Source of the DNA: Niabella sp. | Lineage (GTDB): Bacteria; Bacteroidota; Bacteroidia; Chitinophagales; Chitinophagaceae | Assembly: GCA_017744715.1 (NCBI GenBank) | Contig: JAGIAT010000001.1 | Span: 62,001-126,000, forward strand | Length of the DNA stretch: 64,000 bases | Direction of reading: 5' to 3' | Shown here: positions 42,110 through 51,473 of the stretch, piece after piece | Position numbering within the stretch: position 1 is the first letter of the stretch | Layout of the letters: each line of letters starts with the position of its first letter | Program-made: the position numbers and the translations under genes | Notes under the pieces: model-generated | The model's database searches: none | What the model saw: the letters and a program-made list of their open reading frames with translations, nothing else | What the model was told of the DNA's origin: nothing

Positions 42110-43456
42110 TCAAAGCTTAGGCTCCCATCCATTTTGATAGGTACGCTTCCAAAGCTTTTGAGCCTCCGCATCGTTGAGGATATGCCCGTTTTTCGGATCA
42201 ATTTTAATATCCCGTCCCACTCGCCAGGAAATATTTCCCAGTTGCATGGCCACGGTGCTTTTGTAGCCGGTTTCAACGTCGCAGTTGGGCCGCCGGTTTT
42301 CTCTTATGGCGCCCAGGAAGTCTGCCACGTGCAGGTTATCGAGCCCTAAACTGGGGCTGGCGGTGTTCCGCCCATCCATGGGTTCTTCTGCTGATCCGGA
42401 CTTTACTTCTTTTACCAGTTTCCCGTTATTGTCGTATACTTTATAGGCGTCGCCTCCGGTATCCAGGCTGCCATTTTCTCCATAAAATATAATACCACGA
42501 TCACTACCTTCAATCTTTCTGCCGTTGGAGCTTCGGTTCTCCCATACCAGCATCACGCTTCCGGGGTATTCGAGCGTTACAACCTGGGTATCGGGTGTTT
42601 CCCAATCGTCTTTATAGTGGTACCGGCCACCCATGGAAGACACGCGTACCGGGAAGTCTACACCCAATCCCCAGCGGGCTACATCTACCTCATGGGTACC
42701 ATTGTTCAGGGCTTCTCCTGTTCCCCAATGCCAGAACCAATGCCAGTTGTAATGAATGAGTCCGTCTTTATAAGGCATGCGGGGCGCGGGGCCCTGCCAC
42801 AGGTCATAATCGAGCCAGGATGGTACCGCTGCCGGTTTTAAGAAATTGGTTTTTCGTGTATTCGTATACCATGTTTTGGCCATATACACGCGGCCTATAA
42901 TACCTTTATGCAGTTGCTCAATACCCTGTGTAAGCGTGGGTGCAGAACGGCGCTGGGCGCCCATCTGAACCACTTTGTTGTATTTGCGTGCTGCCGCCAC
43001 TGCCAGCTCTCCTTCATGGGGGTTATGGCTTAGTGGTTTTTCCACATACACGTGTTTTCCTGCCTGGCAACCCATGATGGTTAACGGCGCATGCCAATGA
43101 TCGGGAGTGGCAATATAAATAGCGTCGATGTCTTTGTTTTGAAGCAGCTTCCGGCAATCCTTTTCCGTTTTGGGCGTTGTTTGCTGATTGGTCTCACCCA
43201 GGTTTTTGATCACTTTTGAAAAAGTACGGTTGTCTACATCGCAAAGCCAGGATACTTCGGTGTTCTTTTGATTGGCAAAGGTTTTGGCCATTCCGCCGCC
43301 TCTTCCGTTTATACCAATACAGGCTACAGAAATGCGGTCATTGGCACCGATAATGTTCCGGTAGCTTTTGGCAGACATTCCCAATACGGATGGACTCAGG
43401 CTGATTCCTACAGCGCCCAGGCTCATATTTTTAATAAAATCTCTTCTCCGGGTCAT
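42110..43456 (-). CDS. Gfo/Idh/MocA family oxidoreductase, Tat-type signal (first copy)
   Basis: A 448-aa enzyme with MTRRRDFIKNMSLGAVGISL, a twin-arginine signal. Rossmann segment ISVACIGINGRGGGMAKTFA, ATPDHWHAPLTIMGCQAGKH, signature EKPLSHNPHEGELAV and C-terminal CDVETGYKSTVAMQLGN. It lies 6 bp after the DUF1080 gene, the pairing seen in 3-keto-disaccharide/glycoside pathways, where an oxidoreductase creates the 3-keto sugar and a DUF1080 enzyme cleaves it. It shares the family but only moderate similarity with the second copy, so the two probably have different substrates or act in sequence. Confidence 0.92.
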   Translation of the reverse strand: MTRRRDFIKNMSLGAVGISLSPSVLGMSAKSYRNIIGANDRISVACIGINGRGGGMAKTFANQKNTEVSWLCDVDNRTFSKVIKNLGETNQQTTPKTEKDCRKLLQNKDIDAIYIATPDHWHAPLTIMGCQAGKHVYVEKPLSHNPHEGELAVAAARKYNKVVQMGAQRRSAPTLTQGIEQLHKGIIGRVYMAKTWYTNTRKTNFLKPAAVPSWLDYDLWQGPAPRMPYKDGLIHYNWHWFWHWGTGEALNNGTHEVDVARWGLGVDFPVRVSSMGGRYHYKDDWETPDTQVVTLEYPGSVMLVWENRSSNGRKIEGSDRGIIFYGENGSLDTGGDAYKVYDNNGKLVKEVKSGSAEEPMDGRNTASPSLGLDNLHVADFLGAIRENRRPNCDVETGYKSTVAMQLGNISWRVGRDIKIDPKNGHILNDAEAQKLWKRTYQNGWEPKL

Positions 43457-43462
43457 AAAAAT

Positions 43463-44164
43463 TTATTTTAAAATTAAGAGTTTGATGTTCTTGAAAGAAG
43501 CCGTTCCTCCGTGTTCCTGCAGCAGGATCTTCCCTTTGTCAAAGGATCCGAAGGCGGGTGCGGTTTTATTGAATTTACTTTTTTCAACGGTGTTTAAAAA
43601 GGCTTCGTCACCGCGGGTGAATTTGAGAATGCGTTTGCCGTTTAGCCAGTGTTCTACGGATTTGCCCTTGCATACAATTTTGATGGTATTCCACTGGCCG
43701 GGCGGATTTACGCGTTTTGCAGCTTTATCGGGAGCCATTACATCATAAAACGATCCGCAAAGATGGTTGTCTTTTTTATTGTCTTCGGCTTCGGCATCAT
43801 CCAGGATCTGGTACTCAAAGCCCAGGTTGCCACCCGTGGCATATTTGGCGTAAAAGTACTTAACCCCGCTGTTGCATGTTTTTTCAATGTTAAAATCCAG
43901 GCTCAGGATAAAATTGCCGTATTCATTTTCTGTAACAATATCGCCGGCTCTGTCACCACTTTTTGTAGATAGCAGACCGTCGGTTACCTGCCATCCTTTA
44001 GGTACGGGTTTTCCCTGCGGGGTTGTCCAGCCGCTGGTGGTCTTTCCGTCAAAAAGCAGGATCCAGCCCTGTTTTTGTTCTGCCTTTGTAAGGGTATTAT
44101 CGGTTTTTTGGCAAAAAGCGGTGTGCACAAAAAGAAGAAAGAGTAACGTGTAACTGATTTTCAT
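43463..44164 (-). CDS. DUF1080 / 3-keto-disaccharide hydrolase domain protein
   Basis: A 233-aa secreted protein with a signal peptide (ends FCQKTD). The single domain is the DUF1080 (3-keto-disaccharide hydrolase) lectin-like jelly roll: GWILLFDGKTTSGW, then GDIVTENEYGNFILSLDFNI, NSGVKYFYAKY, GQWNTIKIVCKGKSVEHWLN and GKILLQEHGGTASFKNIKLL. Members studied in Bacteroidota cleave 3-keto-glucosides by elimination; specificity varies. Its place before the Tat-exported oxidoreductase supports this pathway. Confidence 0.9.
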   Translation of the reverse strand: MKISYTLLFLLFVHTAFCQKTDNTLTKAEQKQGWILLFDGKTTSGWTTPQGKPVPKGWQVTDGLLSTKSGDRAGDIVTENEYGNFILSLDFNIEKTCNSGVKYFYAKYATGGNLGFEYQILDDAEAEDNKKDNHLCGSFYDVMAPDKAAKRVNPPGQWNTIKIVCKGKSVEHWLNGKRILKFTRGDEAFLNTVEKSKFNKTAPAFGSFDKGKILLQEHGGTASFKNIKLLILK

Positions 44165-44177
44165 TGTATCGGATATT

Positions 44178-44579
44178 TTAGTTTTTTAAAATTTTAAAGC
44201 TTTTCGATGTGTTCCGGTTGTCCTTACCTACTGCGGTAAACAAAACATCCAGACTTCCGCTGATATTATTAATGTCCTGGTATATAAAGATCTCATTTGG
44301 TGTTGTTCCAAATTCAGTGATGGTTTTTTCCAGGTTTTGGCTGCCGTTGCGCGTGCTGTAGATGTTAACTTCTTTTAGTCCAAACGGCGCACTAACGCGG
44401 GCTTTAACAACATAGTGCGTGGAATCTTTATTAAGGGTGGTGCTTACAAAATTTGCATTTTCCACTTTTGTTCCTTCAAAGAACATGATTTCCGGCGGAA
44501 ATTTGTCAAAAAAATCGTCTTTTTTGCAGCTTATTAAAAGGATCAGCACCAATGGTACCAGGAATAAATTTTTTTTCAT
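44178..44579 (-). CDS. Small Sus-associated lipoprotein
   Basis: A 133-aa protein with an SPII signal (LLISC, Cys18, then KKDDFFDKFPPEI). The mature part of about 115 aa looks like one immunoglobulin-like beta-sandwich: HYVVKARVSAPFGLKEVNIY, then GSLDVLFTAVGKDNRNTSKS. It sits 21 bp after SusD and probably serves as a SusE/F-like accessory surface lipoprotein. No family identified with certainty. Confidence 0.65.
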   Translation of the reverse strand: MKKNLFLVPLVLILLISCKKDDFFDKFPPEIMFFEGTKVENANFVSTTLNKDSTHYVVKARVSAPFGLKEVNIYSTRNGSQNLEKTITEFGTTPNEIFIYQDINNISGSLDVLFTAVGKDNRNTSKSFKILKN

Positions 44580-44600
44580 AATGGAGAATTTTTGATCGTA

Positions 44601-46469
44601 TTACCAGCCCGGGTTCTGCACCATATTCGGGTTATTATTTACTTCTGTTTGCGGTATGGGAAGCAGGTTATGTCTGGATTCATAGATCCGCCTTTCCCAT
44701 AATTTTACGGTGTACTTAAATGTGTTGTTTGTTTTATCCTTGAGTACATCATGTACATATGCCGAGCGTTGTGTTTTTTCCCCGATCTTCCAGCGGCGCA
44801 CGTCAAAGAAGCGGTGCTCTTCAAATGCAAGCTCCACCCGGCGTTCATTCCGGATAAATTTGCGCATCGCTACTTTGTCGGTCGTGCTCCAGCCGTTGCG
44901 CTGCGCGGTTGTTTTTACGTCGGGCATATCTGCACGCAGGCGTATTTTGTCCAATTGAGCTATGGCTTCTGACCTGTCTGCTCCATCGGGAAGAAATTCA
45001 TTCAATGCTTCGGCGGCGCCCAGTACAAATTCCGCAAGCCTGAAAAGAGGGAAACAGTGCGAGGTTCCTCCCGAAAGAACCCCGGGGTTGTTGGAGCCGG
45101 TAGAGATGTTCTTAGGATCCATAAACTTTCTTAAGAAAAGCCCCGTATGGGCATAGCCTACCTGGTAATCGCGGCCATAAGACCCGTCTGCAGCGCGCCA
45201 GGCTTCGAAGGTAACATTACTGAACTTGGAGCCCTGGTACCAGATGGAATGATAAAAGCGGGAATCCCGGTTATCGTATGGCTTTTGTGGGTTAAAATTG
45301 GCCTTGGGGTTGATGACAAATTCATTGGTAGCAGGGTCGATGAGGTACTGGCCATCGTCATCGGTGAGGTATACCGGGTAGCCATCCTTTGTTTCAAAAG
45401 CCGCGGCATAATTGTAAGTGGGCTCTGTGTAGGATTTGTCTCCTTCTGTTTGCATCGATCCGGGCAATTGCCATTTATCCAGTTCGTTGGTGGTAGCTCC
45501 TTTTCTGGAAAAGCTCAGGAGGATCTCACTGTTTACCCGCGTTACAAAAACAGAGTAGAAGCCCATCGCTTTCAGTGAACCGGGGTAGGAGTTTCTCGCA
45601 TTCAGATAATTGGGATCTGTGGTGGTAAGGTATACCAGGTCCGAAACCAGGTTACCCGTAATCGGATCTCTAAAATCGATCAGGTCTTTTGCGGCGTCTG
45701 CTGCTTCTTTCCACCGGTTGGCATCATAGTTTCCCCAGCTCCAGGGAGAAAGCGGACCGGATTCTGTGCTGTTAAAGAGGGGGCTGGCCAGCTGCAGTAA
45801 CAGTCTTGCTTTAATGGCCTTGGCTACAGCAGCGCCTACACGGTGGTAGTCGGCACTCAATTGTTTGGAGGGCAGGTGTGCCGCTGCAGAATCGCAATCG
45901 GCGATAATAAATTCTTTCATCTGTTGCAGGTTGGCTCTTGGTGTGAACAGCTCGGGGGAATTACGATCCAATACCTTTGTAATGATCGGCACTCCTCCGT
46001 AGTAACGCACCAGGTCTGCATAAAAAAGGGCTCTTAAGCACAGTGCTTCATATTTCATGCGGGCTCTAACTTCTTCGGTGCTCATATACTGTTCGGCATC
46101 TACCGGAACGTTGTCGATCTTTGACAGGAACAGGTTACAGGCCCGGATGGCGGCATAATAGTCCGACCATCTTTTTAACTTATCCGGTACACTTGTGGGG
46201 TTCCATGCGCCGGTGTGGATCTGGTTTACCCAGCCCCACCAGGGCCGGGCTTCCCCGTCATCCGTGGCGGCATCCAGGTACACGTTGTCATCCCAGCCAT
46301 AGGGAAGCCTGCGATAGATATCCGTTAAAAACTGCTTGGTATACTGGGCACTTGAAAATACAAGGGCTTCGTTCAAATCGCCCGACTCCTGTTTGTCGAG
46401 AAGGCCGGCCCGGTCGATGCTGCAACCGGCAACCAAAACCATGCATAGTATTAAAAATATATTTTTCAT
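44601..46469 (-). CDS. RagB/SusD family surface lipoprotein (pair 2)
   Basis: A 622-aa SusD homologue with lipobox LVAGC (Cys16). TPR-like region with YAAIRACNLFLSKIDNVPVD and EALCLRALFYADLVRYYGGV, and the conserved end region DMPDVKTTAQRNGWS, FIRNERRVELAFEEHRFFDV, ending in NMVQNPGW, a hallmark of the family. It is the lid of the SusC encoded 18 bp upstream in the operon. Confidence 0.95.
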   Translation of the reverse strand: MKNIFLILCMVLVAGCSIDRAGLLDKQESGDLNEALVFSSAQYTKQFLTDIYRRLPYGWDDNVYLDAATDDGEARPWWGWVNQIHTGAWNPTSVPDKLKRWSDYYAAIRACNLFLSKIDNVPVDAEQYMSTEEVRARMKYEALCLRALFYADLVRYYGGVPIITKVLDRNSPELFTPRANLQQMKEFIIADCDSAAAHLPSKQLSADYHRVGAAVAKAIKARLLLQLASPLFNSTESGPLSPWSWGNYDANRWKEAADAAKDLIDFRDPITGNLVSDLVYLTTTDPNYLNARNSYPGSLKAMGFYSVFVTRVNSEILLSFSRKGATTNELDKWQLPGSMQTEGDKSYTEPTYNYAAAFETKDGYPVYLTDDDGQYLIDPATNEFVINPKANFNPQKPYDNRDSRFYHSIWYQGSKFSNVTFEAWRAADGSYGRDYQVGYAHTGLFLRKFMDPKNISTGSNNPGVLSGGTSHCFPLFRLAEFVLGAAEALNEFLPDGADRSEAIAQLDKIRLRADMPDVKTTAQRNGWSTTDKVAMRKFIRNERRVELAFEEHRFFDVRRWKIGEKTQRSAYVHDVLKDKTNNTFKYTVKLWERRIYESRHNLLPIPQTEVNNNPNMVQNPGW

Positions 46470-46487
46470 ATATCTGATTTTTTATCC

Positions 46488-49400
46488 TTAAAAGTTTACG
46501 CTGATCCCAAAATTCCAAAGTCTTAACTGGGGGTACTGGTTGCCCGTTTCGCTGCCGGATTCCGGATCCCAGTTCATCATTTTATCCCAGGTAATAAGAT
46601 TGTTTCCACTTACAAACACTCTTAGCCCGGTAAGATGTATGCGGTTAAGTACCTGGCGGGGGAAGGTGAAGCCCAGCTCTGCATTTTTCAGACGCAGATA
46701 GTCTCTGGTAAACAGCCAGCGGGTCGTTTTTTGCATATTGTTGGTGTTTTCGGCCGGGTGCAGCAGCGGGTAGGTAGCGGTTGTCCAGGTGGAAGGGTCG
46801 TCGTTCCGGTAGCGGCCTAAATGCTGTTGCATTACTTTTCCCTGGGCAAAAAATTCCCAAACCGCATCCTCTTTAAAATAGAACTCCGCATTGCCGGCGC
46901 CCTGGAAGAGAATGCTCAGATCCAGGTTTTTCCAGGAGATGCCCATATTTACACCATACACGTACTCCGGCACGGTTCCATGCCCGATGGCGCCGATATC
47001 ATAACTATCAATGATCCCGTCCCCGTTCAGGTCGGCATAGCGGGCGTCACCCGGGTACACCACACCGAAGCTGGGAACCGGAATGCCCGGCTTTAATGAA
47101 GGATATCCGCCTATAAGGATCAGGTCGCCATTGTCATTCATCAGGAAGTCTTCACGCTGGAAGAGCCCGATATCGGTGAGCCCGAAGTGCTGGCCGATCC
47201 GCTTGCCTTCCTTTTTTTGCCAGTCATATTTTTTCCCTTCTTCATCGATCCGGTATATTTTGTTGCGGGCAAAGGTGAAGTTGCCCTTGACAAAGTAGTT
47301 GATGTTTTTTCCGTTGCTGTTGTAGCCCAGTTCCACTTCAAACCCTTTGTTTTTAACAATGCCCAGGTTTTCGGGCGGCAGGCCCTGCCCGTCTTTTCGT
47401 TCACTGTTCTGCGGGTTGTTCATCCCGTACACCAGCGGCACAGAATAGGGAATGGCGAGGATGTCATTGCGGTATTCGCGGAACAGGTCTACCGTTAACG
47501 ACACTTTTGATTTGAACAGTTTGGCGTCAAAACCGATATTGCTTTTCCGGGCCCGTTCCCAGGTTACGAGGCCGTTTCCGGGCTGACCTTCTGCAATGGC
47601 CCGTTCGGTGGTGCCACCGGTTTCGCCCCATTTTATATTCCATCCGTCCTCATTGGGCAACAGGTTATACCGCTGTTCATAGAGGTATTTGAAGTCGCCG
47701 ATCTTATCGTTGCCTACTTCTCCGTAAGATCCCCGGATCTTCAGATAATTCAGGATGTTGTTCTTGGGCAACCAGCCTTCCTCGGTTGGTACCCAGCCAA
47801 GCGATAAGGCAGGAAACAGGCCGTAACGATGGGCTTTTGAGAACTGCACGGAGCCGTTATAGCCGGCGTTGAACTCAAAAAGATATTTAGAACGGAAGCC
47901 ATAGGTAACCCGTCCTACGGTTCCCTGGTATCCGATGGGGATATCGTACTCATTCCAGTACTGGCTTTGCTGGTACAGCAGCATCCCGGTTACGGCGTGG
48001 TCCTTGTCAAAGGTTCTGCTATAGTTCAGTGCATACTCCAGTGCGATCCTCCGGGTAGCGGGGCCTTTCTCTGTAAAATAGGAAAGATCTGTCCGCTCTT
48101 TATTTTTGGTGTAAGCTCCAAATTTATCATACTGCCACAGCTCGGGCTTTTCTCTAATATCGTATTTTGATTTAAAACTGCTGTTAAAGCTCAGCTGACC
48201 GCGGGCGCTTAAGCCTTTGGTAATTTTATCCAGCTTTTGATTCAGGTTAAATACACCTTCCAGTACGTTGGTATAACGGCTCCGGTTTCCAAAAAAGCCC
48301 AGCAGTGCATAGGGGGCCAGCCGGCTTTCATCTGAGCGGCCACCAATGGTTCCGTTGGGGTTGATATAGGCCTGGTAGTTGGGGGGCAGCCTCCGGGTTT
48401 TGTCAAACAGGTCCTGGTCAAAATTAGGCTGGCGGCGGGTTTCAAGCCTTCCGGTTAAATCCACGCCCAGTTTGGTGGTTGGGGTCAGGTTAAAATCCAG
48501 GTTAGACCGGAAGTTATACCGGTCGAAGTTGGAGTTGGTATTGTACTGGGTATTGTCAAATGTTTTATACATCCCTTCCTGGTGCAGGATACTTCCTGAA
48601 ATATAGTAGCTTAAAAAGTCTGTTCCGCCGCGGGCGCTCAGGTTTACATTTTGCTGAAAGGACGCTTTTCTTAAAAAGTCGCGGTAATAATCATTATCGG
48701 GGTGGGTATAGGGCGAATTTTTTAGGCGATAATGCTCCAGGTCTTCCTGGGTATACTCTTCCGGTTTGCCTTCATTGCGCAGGGCCTCATTGGTCAATAC
48801 GGCAAAATCATAAGAGCCCAGGTAGTTGGGGAGGCGTATGGGCGACTGGAGGGAAGAGCGCGATGTAATGTTTAAGGCGGGTTTTCCTTTTTGTCCGCGT
48901 TTGGTGGTAATGAGGATTACGCCATTGGCGCCCCGTACACCAAATACGGCAGTGGCGGATGCATCTTTTAATACGGAGAAGGTTTCAATATCGGCAGGAT
49001 CAATCTGGGCCCAATCACGTTCTGCCCCATCCACCAGTACCAGGGGATCGGTGTTATTGGTGGTGGCCATACCCCGTACATAGATCTTTGAAGCATCATC
49101 GCCCGGCTTGCCGCTTCCCATAACTGTAATAACACCGGCAACACGGCCGGCAAGAGAGTTGGTCAGGTTGGGAGCGAACGACTTCTTTAAATCTTCGGCA
49201 GAAACCTGGGAGATGGCGCCCACAAGGCTGGCCTTCTTTTGGGTGCCATAACCGACCACTACTACATTGTTCAGGTTGGATGCATCCGGCTCCAGGTATA
49301 CATCAATACTGTTTTCCGATTCTTTGAGTACAATGATTTTGGGCAGGTATCCCGTATGAGTTACCTCAATGGTTTGTTTTTTTGAGCGGAGGGTAATGGT

Positions 49401-49586
49401 GAACTGTCCTTCATTATTGGCCATCACCCCATTGCGCGTTCCTTGCTCAATAATGGTTGCGCCTTTTAAAACGGCGGCGTTTTCGTCGAAAACAGTTCCC
49501 GAAATAACATGCGCCCGCTGTTGTCCAAATACTTTCGGAACGATGCATATCCATGCCATCAGGGATAACAGAATTATTTTTTTCAT
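46488..49586 (-). CDS. SusC/RagA family TonB-dependent receptor (pair 2)
   Basis: A 1032-aa outer membrane receptor: signal peptide, carboxypeptidase-regulatory-like domain (VISGTVFDENAAVLKGATII), plug with NVVVVGYGTQKKASLVGAIS, GRVAGV and IETFSVLKDASATAVFGVRG, then barrel, C-terminus LRLWNFGISVNF. It lies 36 bp behind the first SusD of the operon, so two complete SusCD pairs are transcribed in series. Ligand unknown; the linked keto-glycoside enzymes suggest a glycoside. Confidence 0.96.
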   Translation of the reverse strand: MKKIILLSLMAWICIVPKVFGQQRAHVISGTVFDENAAVLKGATIIEQGTRNGVMANNEGQFTITLRSKKQTIEVTHTGYLPKIIVLKESENSIDVYLEPDASNLNNVVVVGYGTQKKASLVGAISQVSAEDLKKSFAPNLTNSLAGRVAGVITVMGSGKPGDDASKIYVRGMATTNNTDPLVLVDGAERDWAQIDPADIETFSVLKDASATAVFGVRGANGVILITTKRGQKGKPALNITSRSSLQSPIRLPNYLGSYDFAVLTNEALRNEGKPEEYTQEDLEHYRLKNSPYTHPDNDYYRDFLRKASFQQNVNLSARGGTDFLSYYISGSILHQEGMYKTFDNTQYNTNSNFDRYNFRSNLDFNLTPTTKLGVDLTGRLETRRQPNFDQDLFDKTRRLPPNYQAYINPNGTIGGRSDESRLAPYALLGFFGNRSRYTNVLEGVFNLNQKLDKITKGLSARGQLSFNSSFKSKYDIREKPELWQYDKFGAYTKNKERTDLSYFTEKGPATRRIALEYALNYSRTFDKDHAVTGMLLYQQSQYWNEYDIPIGYQGTVGRVTYGFRSKYLFEFNAGYNGSVQFSKAHRYGLFPALSLGWVPTEEGWLPKNNILNYLKIRGSYGEVGNDKIGDFKYLYEQRYNLLPNEDGWNIKWGETGGTTERAIAEGQPGNGLVTWERARKSNIGFDAKLFKSKVSLTVDLFREYRNDILAIPYSVPLVYGMNNPQNSERKDGQGLPPENLGIVKNKGFEVELGYNSNGKNINYFVKGNFTFARNKIYRIDEEGKKYDWQKKEGKRIGQHFGLTDIGLFQREDFLMNDNGDLILIGGYPSLKPGIPVPSFGVVYPGDARYADLNGDGIIDSYDIGAIGHGTVPEYVYGVNMGISWKNLDLSILFQGAGNAEFYFKEDAVWEFFAQGKVMQQHLGRYRNDDPSTWTTATYPLLHPAENTNNMQKTTRWLFTRDYLRLKNAELGFTFPRQVLNRIHLTGLRVFVSGNNLITWDKMMNWDPESGSETGNQYPQLRLWNFGISVNF

Positions 49587-49622
49587 ACAGACTTTGTAAC
49601 TTATCGTTGAAGAAGAAGGTGA

Positions 49623-51461
49623 CTACCAACCCGGGTTTTGCCGTAACAGGTAATTCCTGTTGATCTCCACCTGGGGGATGGGATAGAAATAATGTTTGGG
49701 ATCAAATACTTTTTTTTCAGCCTGTATACTGGGGTCATAGCTGAACGTCTGGTCGCTGTTTTTAGTGGTTTTTACACCTCTGATATATCCATCGGTAATG
49801 ATCATCCATCGTCTTACGTCATAATAGCGGTGCTCTTCAAACGCCAGTTCAATCCTTCTTTCGTTGCGGATCTGCGTTCTTAAATTTTCTTTTGTCAGTG
49901 CAATTCCTCTTTTGGCAAAAGACGTGGCAATATCCGGCATGCCTGCCCGGGCGCGTATCAGGTCGATGGCTTCAACCGGTGTAAGGGGGCGGGTAGCTCC
50001 GGGAACCACATAGCCGGGGCCGCCGGCTTCATTACCGGCTTCTGCCAGGTTTAGCAGGATTTCTGCATAGCGGAAGTAAGGCCAGCAATGATAGGTACCT
50101 CCCGAACCTGTTACCGGGTTTACATTTTCATAATCCATAAACTTCATCAGGTAGTAGCCGGTTTCGGTTTGCGACAGACCTGCTTTGTTTTTGCCGCCTT
50201 CATAAATGTCGAAGGTATATTGATTGGTAGGGCTGCCATTGTGTGAAGCAAACTTGTCATACTTGGCCCCGTTGTAAATGATGCTTGCATAAAAGCGGGG
50301 GTCGCGGTTCAGATAGGGACTTGCTTTTTTTGCCGGGTCGTTCCAGTTAAACAGGGTGCCGTCTGCCATTTCATAGGCATCTACCAGGTCCTGCGAAGGA
50401 CAGGTGCCTCCTTTTGCATTGGTAAAGCCGGAAGGGAAATTATCATTCTCCGTATCCCGGTTTGTGGTCCGGATCCTTGAATAAATAAATTCTTTATTAT
50501 TCTGATAATTGACGCCCCAGGCAAAAAATAATTCTTTATAGTTCCGGGTACCGTTCCGTTTTGTAGGGTCATTGGCTACATAAAGGTTATACCATCCTAA
50601 GTCTACCACATCCTGTGCAGCCCTGGCCGCCAGCTCCCATCGTTTAGGATCTGCACTGCCATAGCAGATAAGCGTGTCGCCGGAATGATTGTATCCATCC
50701 CCGTTGTAAAGCGGGCTGGCGGCATATAAAAGGGTTCTTGATTTTAGTGCCATGGCTGTTCCTTTATCCGGCCGGCCAATTTCAGATGCAAAGCTATAGG
50801 GCTCATCGGGGAAAAGGGCAATGGCCCGGTCGCATTCGGTTACAATAAAATCGACTACTGATTTTACGGAATTGCGGGGTTGTATCACATCGTCTGACGC
50901 TTCATAAGATACGTTTACAATGGGGATACCGCCCCACTTTTGAAACAGGAACCAATGCTGCATGGCCCGTACAAATGTGGCTTCTCCCTTCAGCCGGTTG
51001 CGGAAGCGGGTAGAAACGGTGGGGGGCAGATTGTCCAGGTATTTCAATGCCGTATTGGCCTTGCGGTTACCATGGTAGCCGCCCCATTTAAGCCAGGAAC
51101 CAATTTCGCCGGCGCCATCACTGCTGTTGTAATACCGCATATTAGAGGGGCTCCAGTTACCGGCACTCATGCGGGTTGCGGCAGAAGGAACGGTTTTGTT
51201 GGTGGAAATATGCATGGCTTCATCAGAGGCAGAAGCCAGCATGGCACCGCCCTGCATCCGGTTATAGGAGTTGCCGTGGTCTGCAGGCATTTCGGTTTCC
51301 ATATTGTTCACAAAGAATTCTGCCCGGGCAGAGTCTGTGAAAACCACGTCGTACCCTTTAAAGGTCACCGGTATGTCGAACAGCCGGTCGTGCTTGCATG
51401 ACGCGCTCATCAGTGCGATGATGGAAAGGGACAGGCAGCTGATTATGGACTTATTGCGCAT
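49623..51461 (-). CDS. RagB/SusD family surface lipoprotein (pair 1)
   Basis: A 612-aa SusD homologue with lipobox-like SASC (Cys22), TPR-type helices (FVRAMQHWFLFQKWGGIPIV), the conserved RTQIRNERRIELAFEEHRYY segment, and C-terminal NYLLRQNPGW. It is 12 bp downstream of its SusC partner. It shares the RNERR-ELAFEEHR block and general layout with the second SusD, consistent with an old duplication of the pair. Confidence 0.95.
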   Translation of the reverse strand: MRNKSIISCLSLSIIALMSASCKHDRLFDIPVTFKGYDVVFTDSARAEFFVNNMETEMPADHGNSYNRMQGGAMLASASDEAMHISTNKTVPSAATRMSAGNWSPSNMRYYNSSDGAGEIGSWLKWGGYHGNRKANTALKYLDNLPPTVSTRFRNRLKGEATFVRAMQHWFLFQKWGGIPIVNVSYEASDDVIQPRNSVKSVVDFIVTECDRAIALFPDEPYSFASEIGRPDKGTAMALKSRTLLYAASPLYNGDGYNHSGDTLICYGSADPKRWELAARAAQDVVDLGWYNLYVANDPTKRNGTRNYKELFFAWGVNYQNNKEFIYSRIRTTNRDTENDNFPSGFTNAKGGTCPSQDLVDAYEMADGTLFNWNDPAKKASPYLNRDPRFYASIIYNGAKYDKFASHNGSPTNQYTFDIYEGGKNKAGLSQTETGYYLMKFMDYENVNPVTGSGGTYHCWPYFRYAEILLNLAEAGNEAGGPGYVVPGATRPLTPVEAIDLIRARAGMPDIATSFAKRGIALTKENLRTQIRNERRIELAFEEHRYYDVRRWMIITDGYIRGVKTTKNSDQTFSYDPSIQAEKKVFDPKHYFYPIPQVEINRNYLLRQNPGW

Positions 51462-51473
51462 AGAACTGAATTT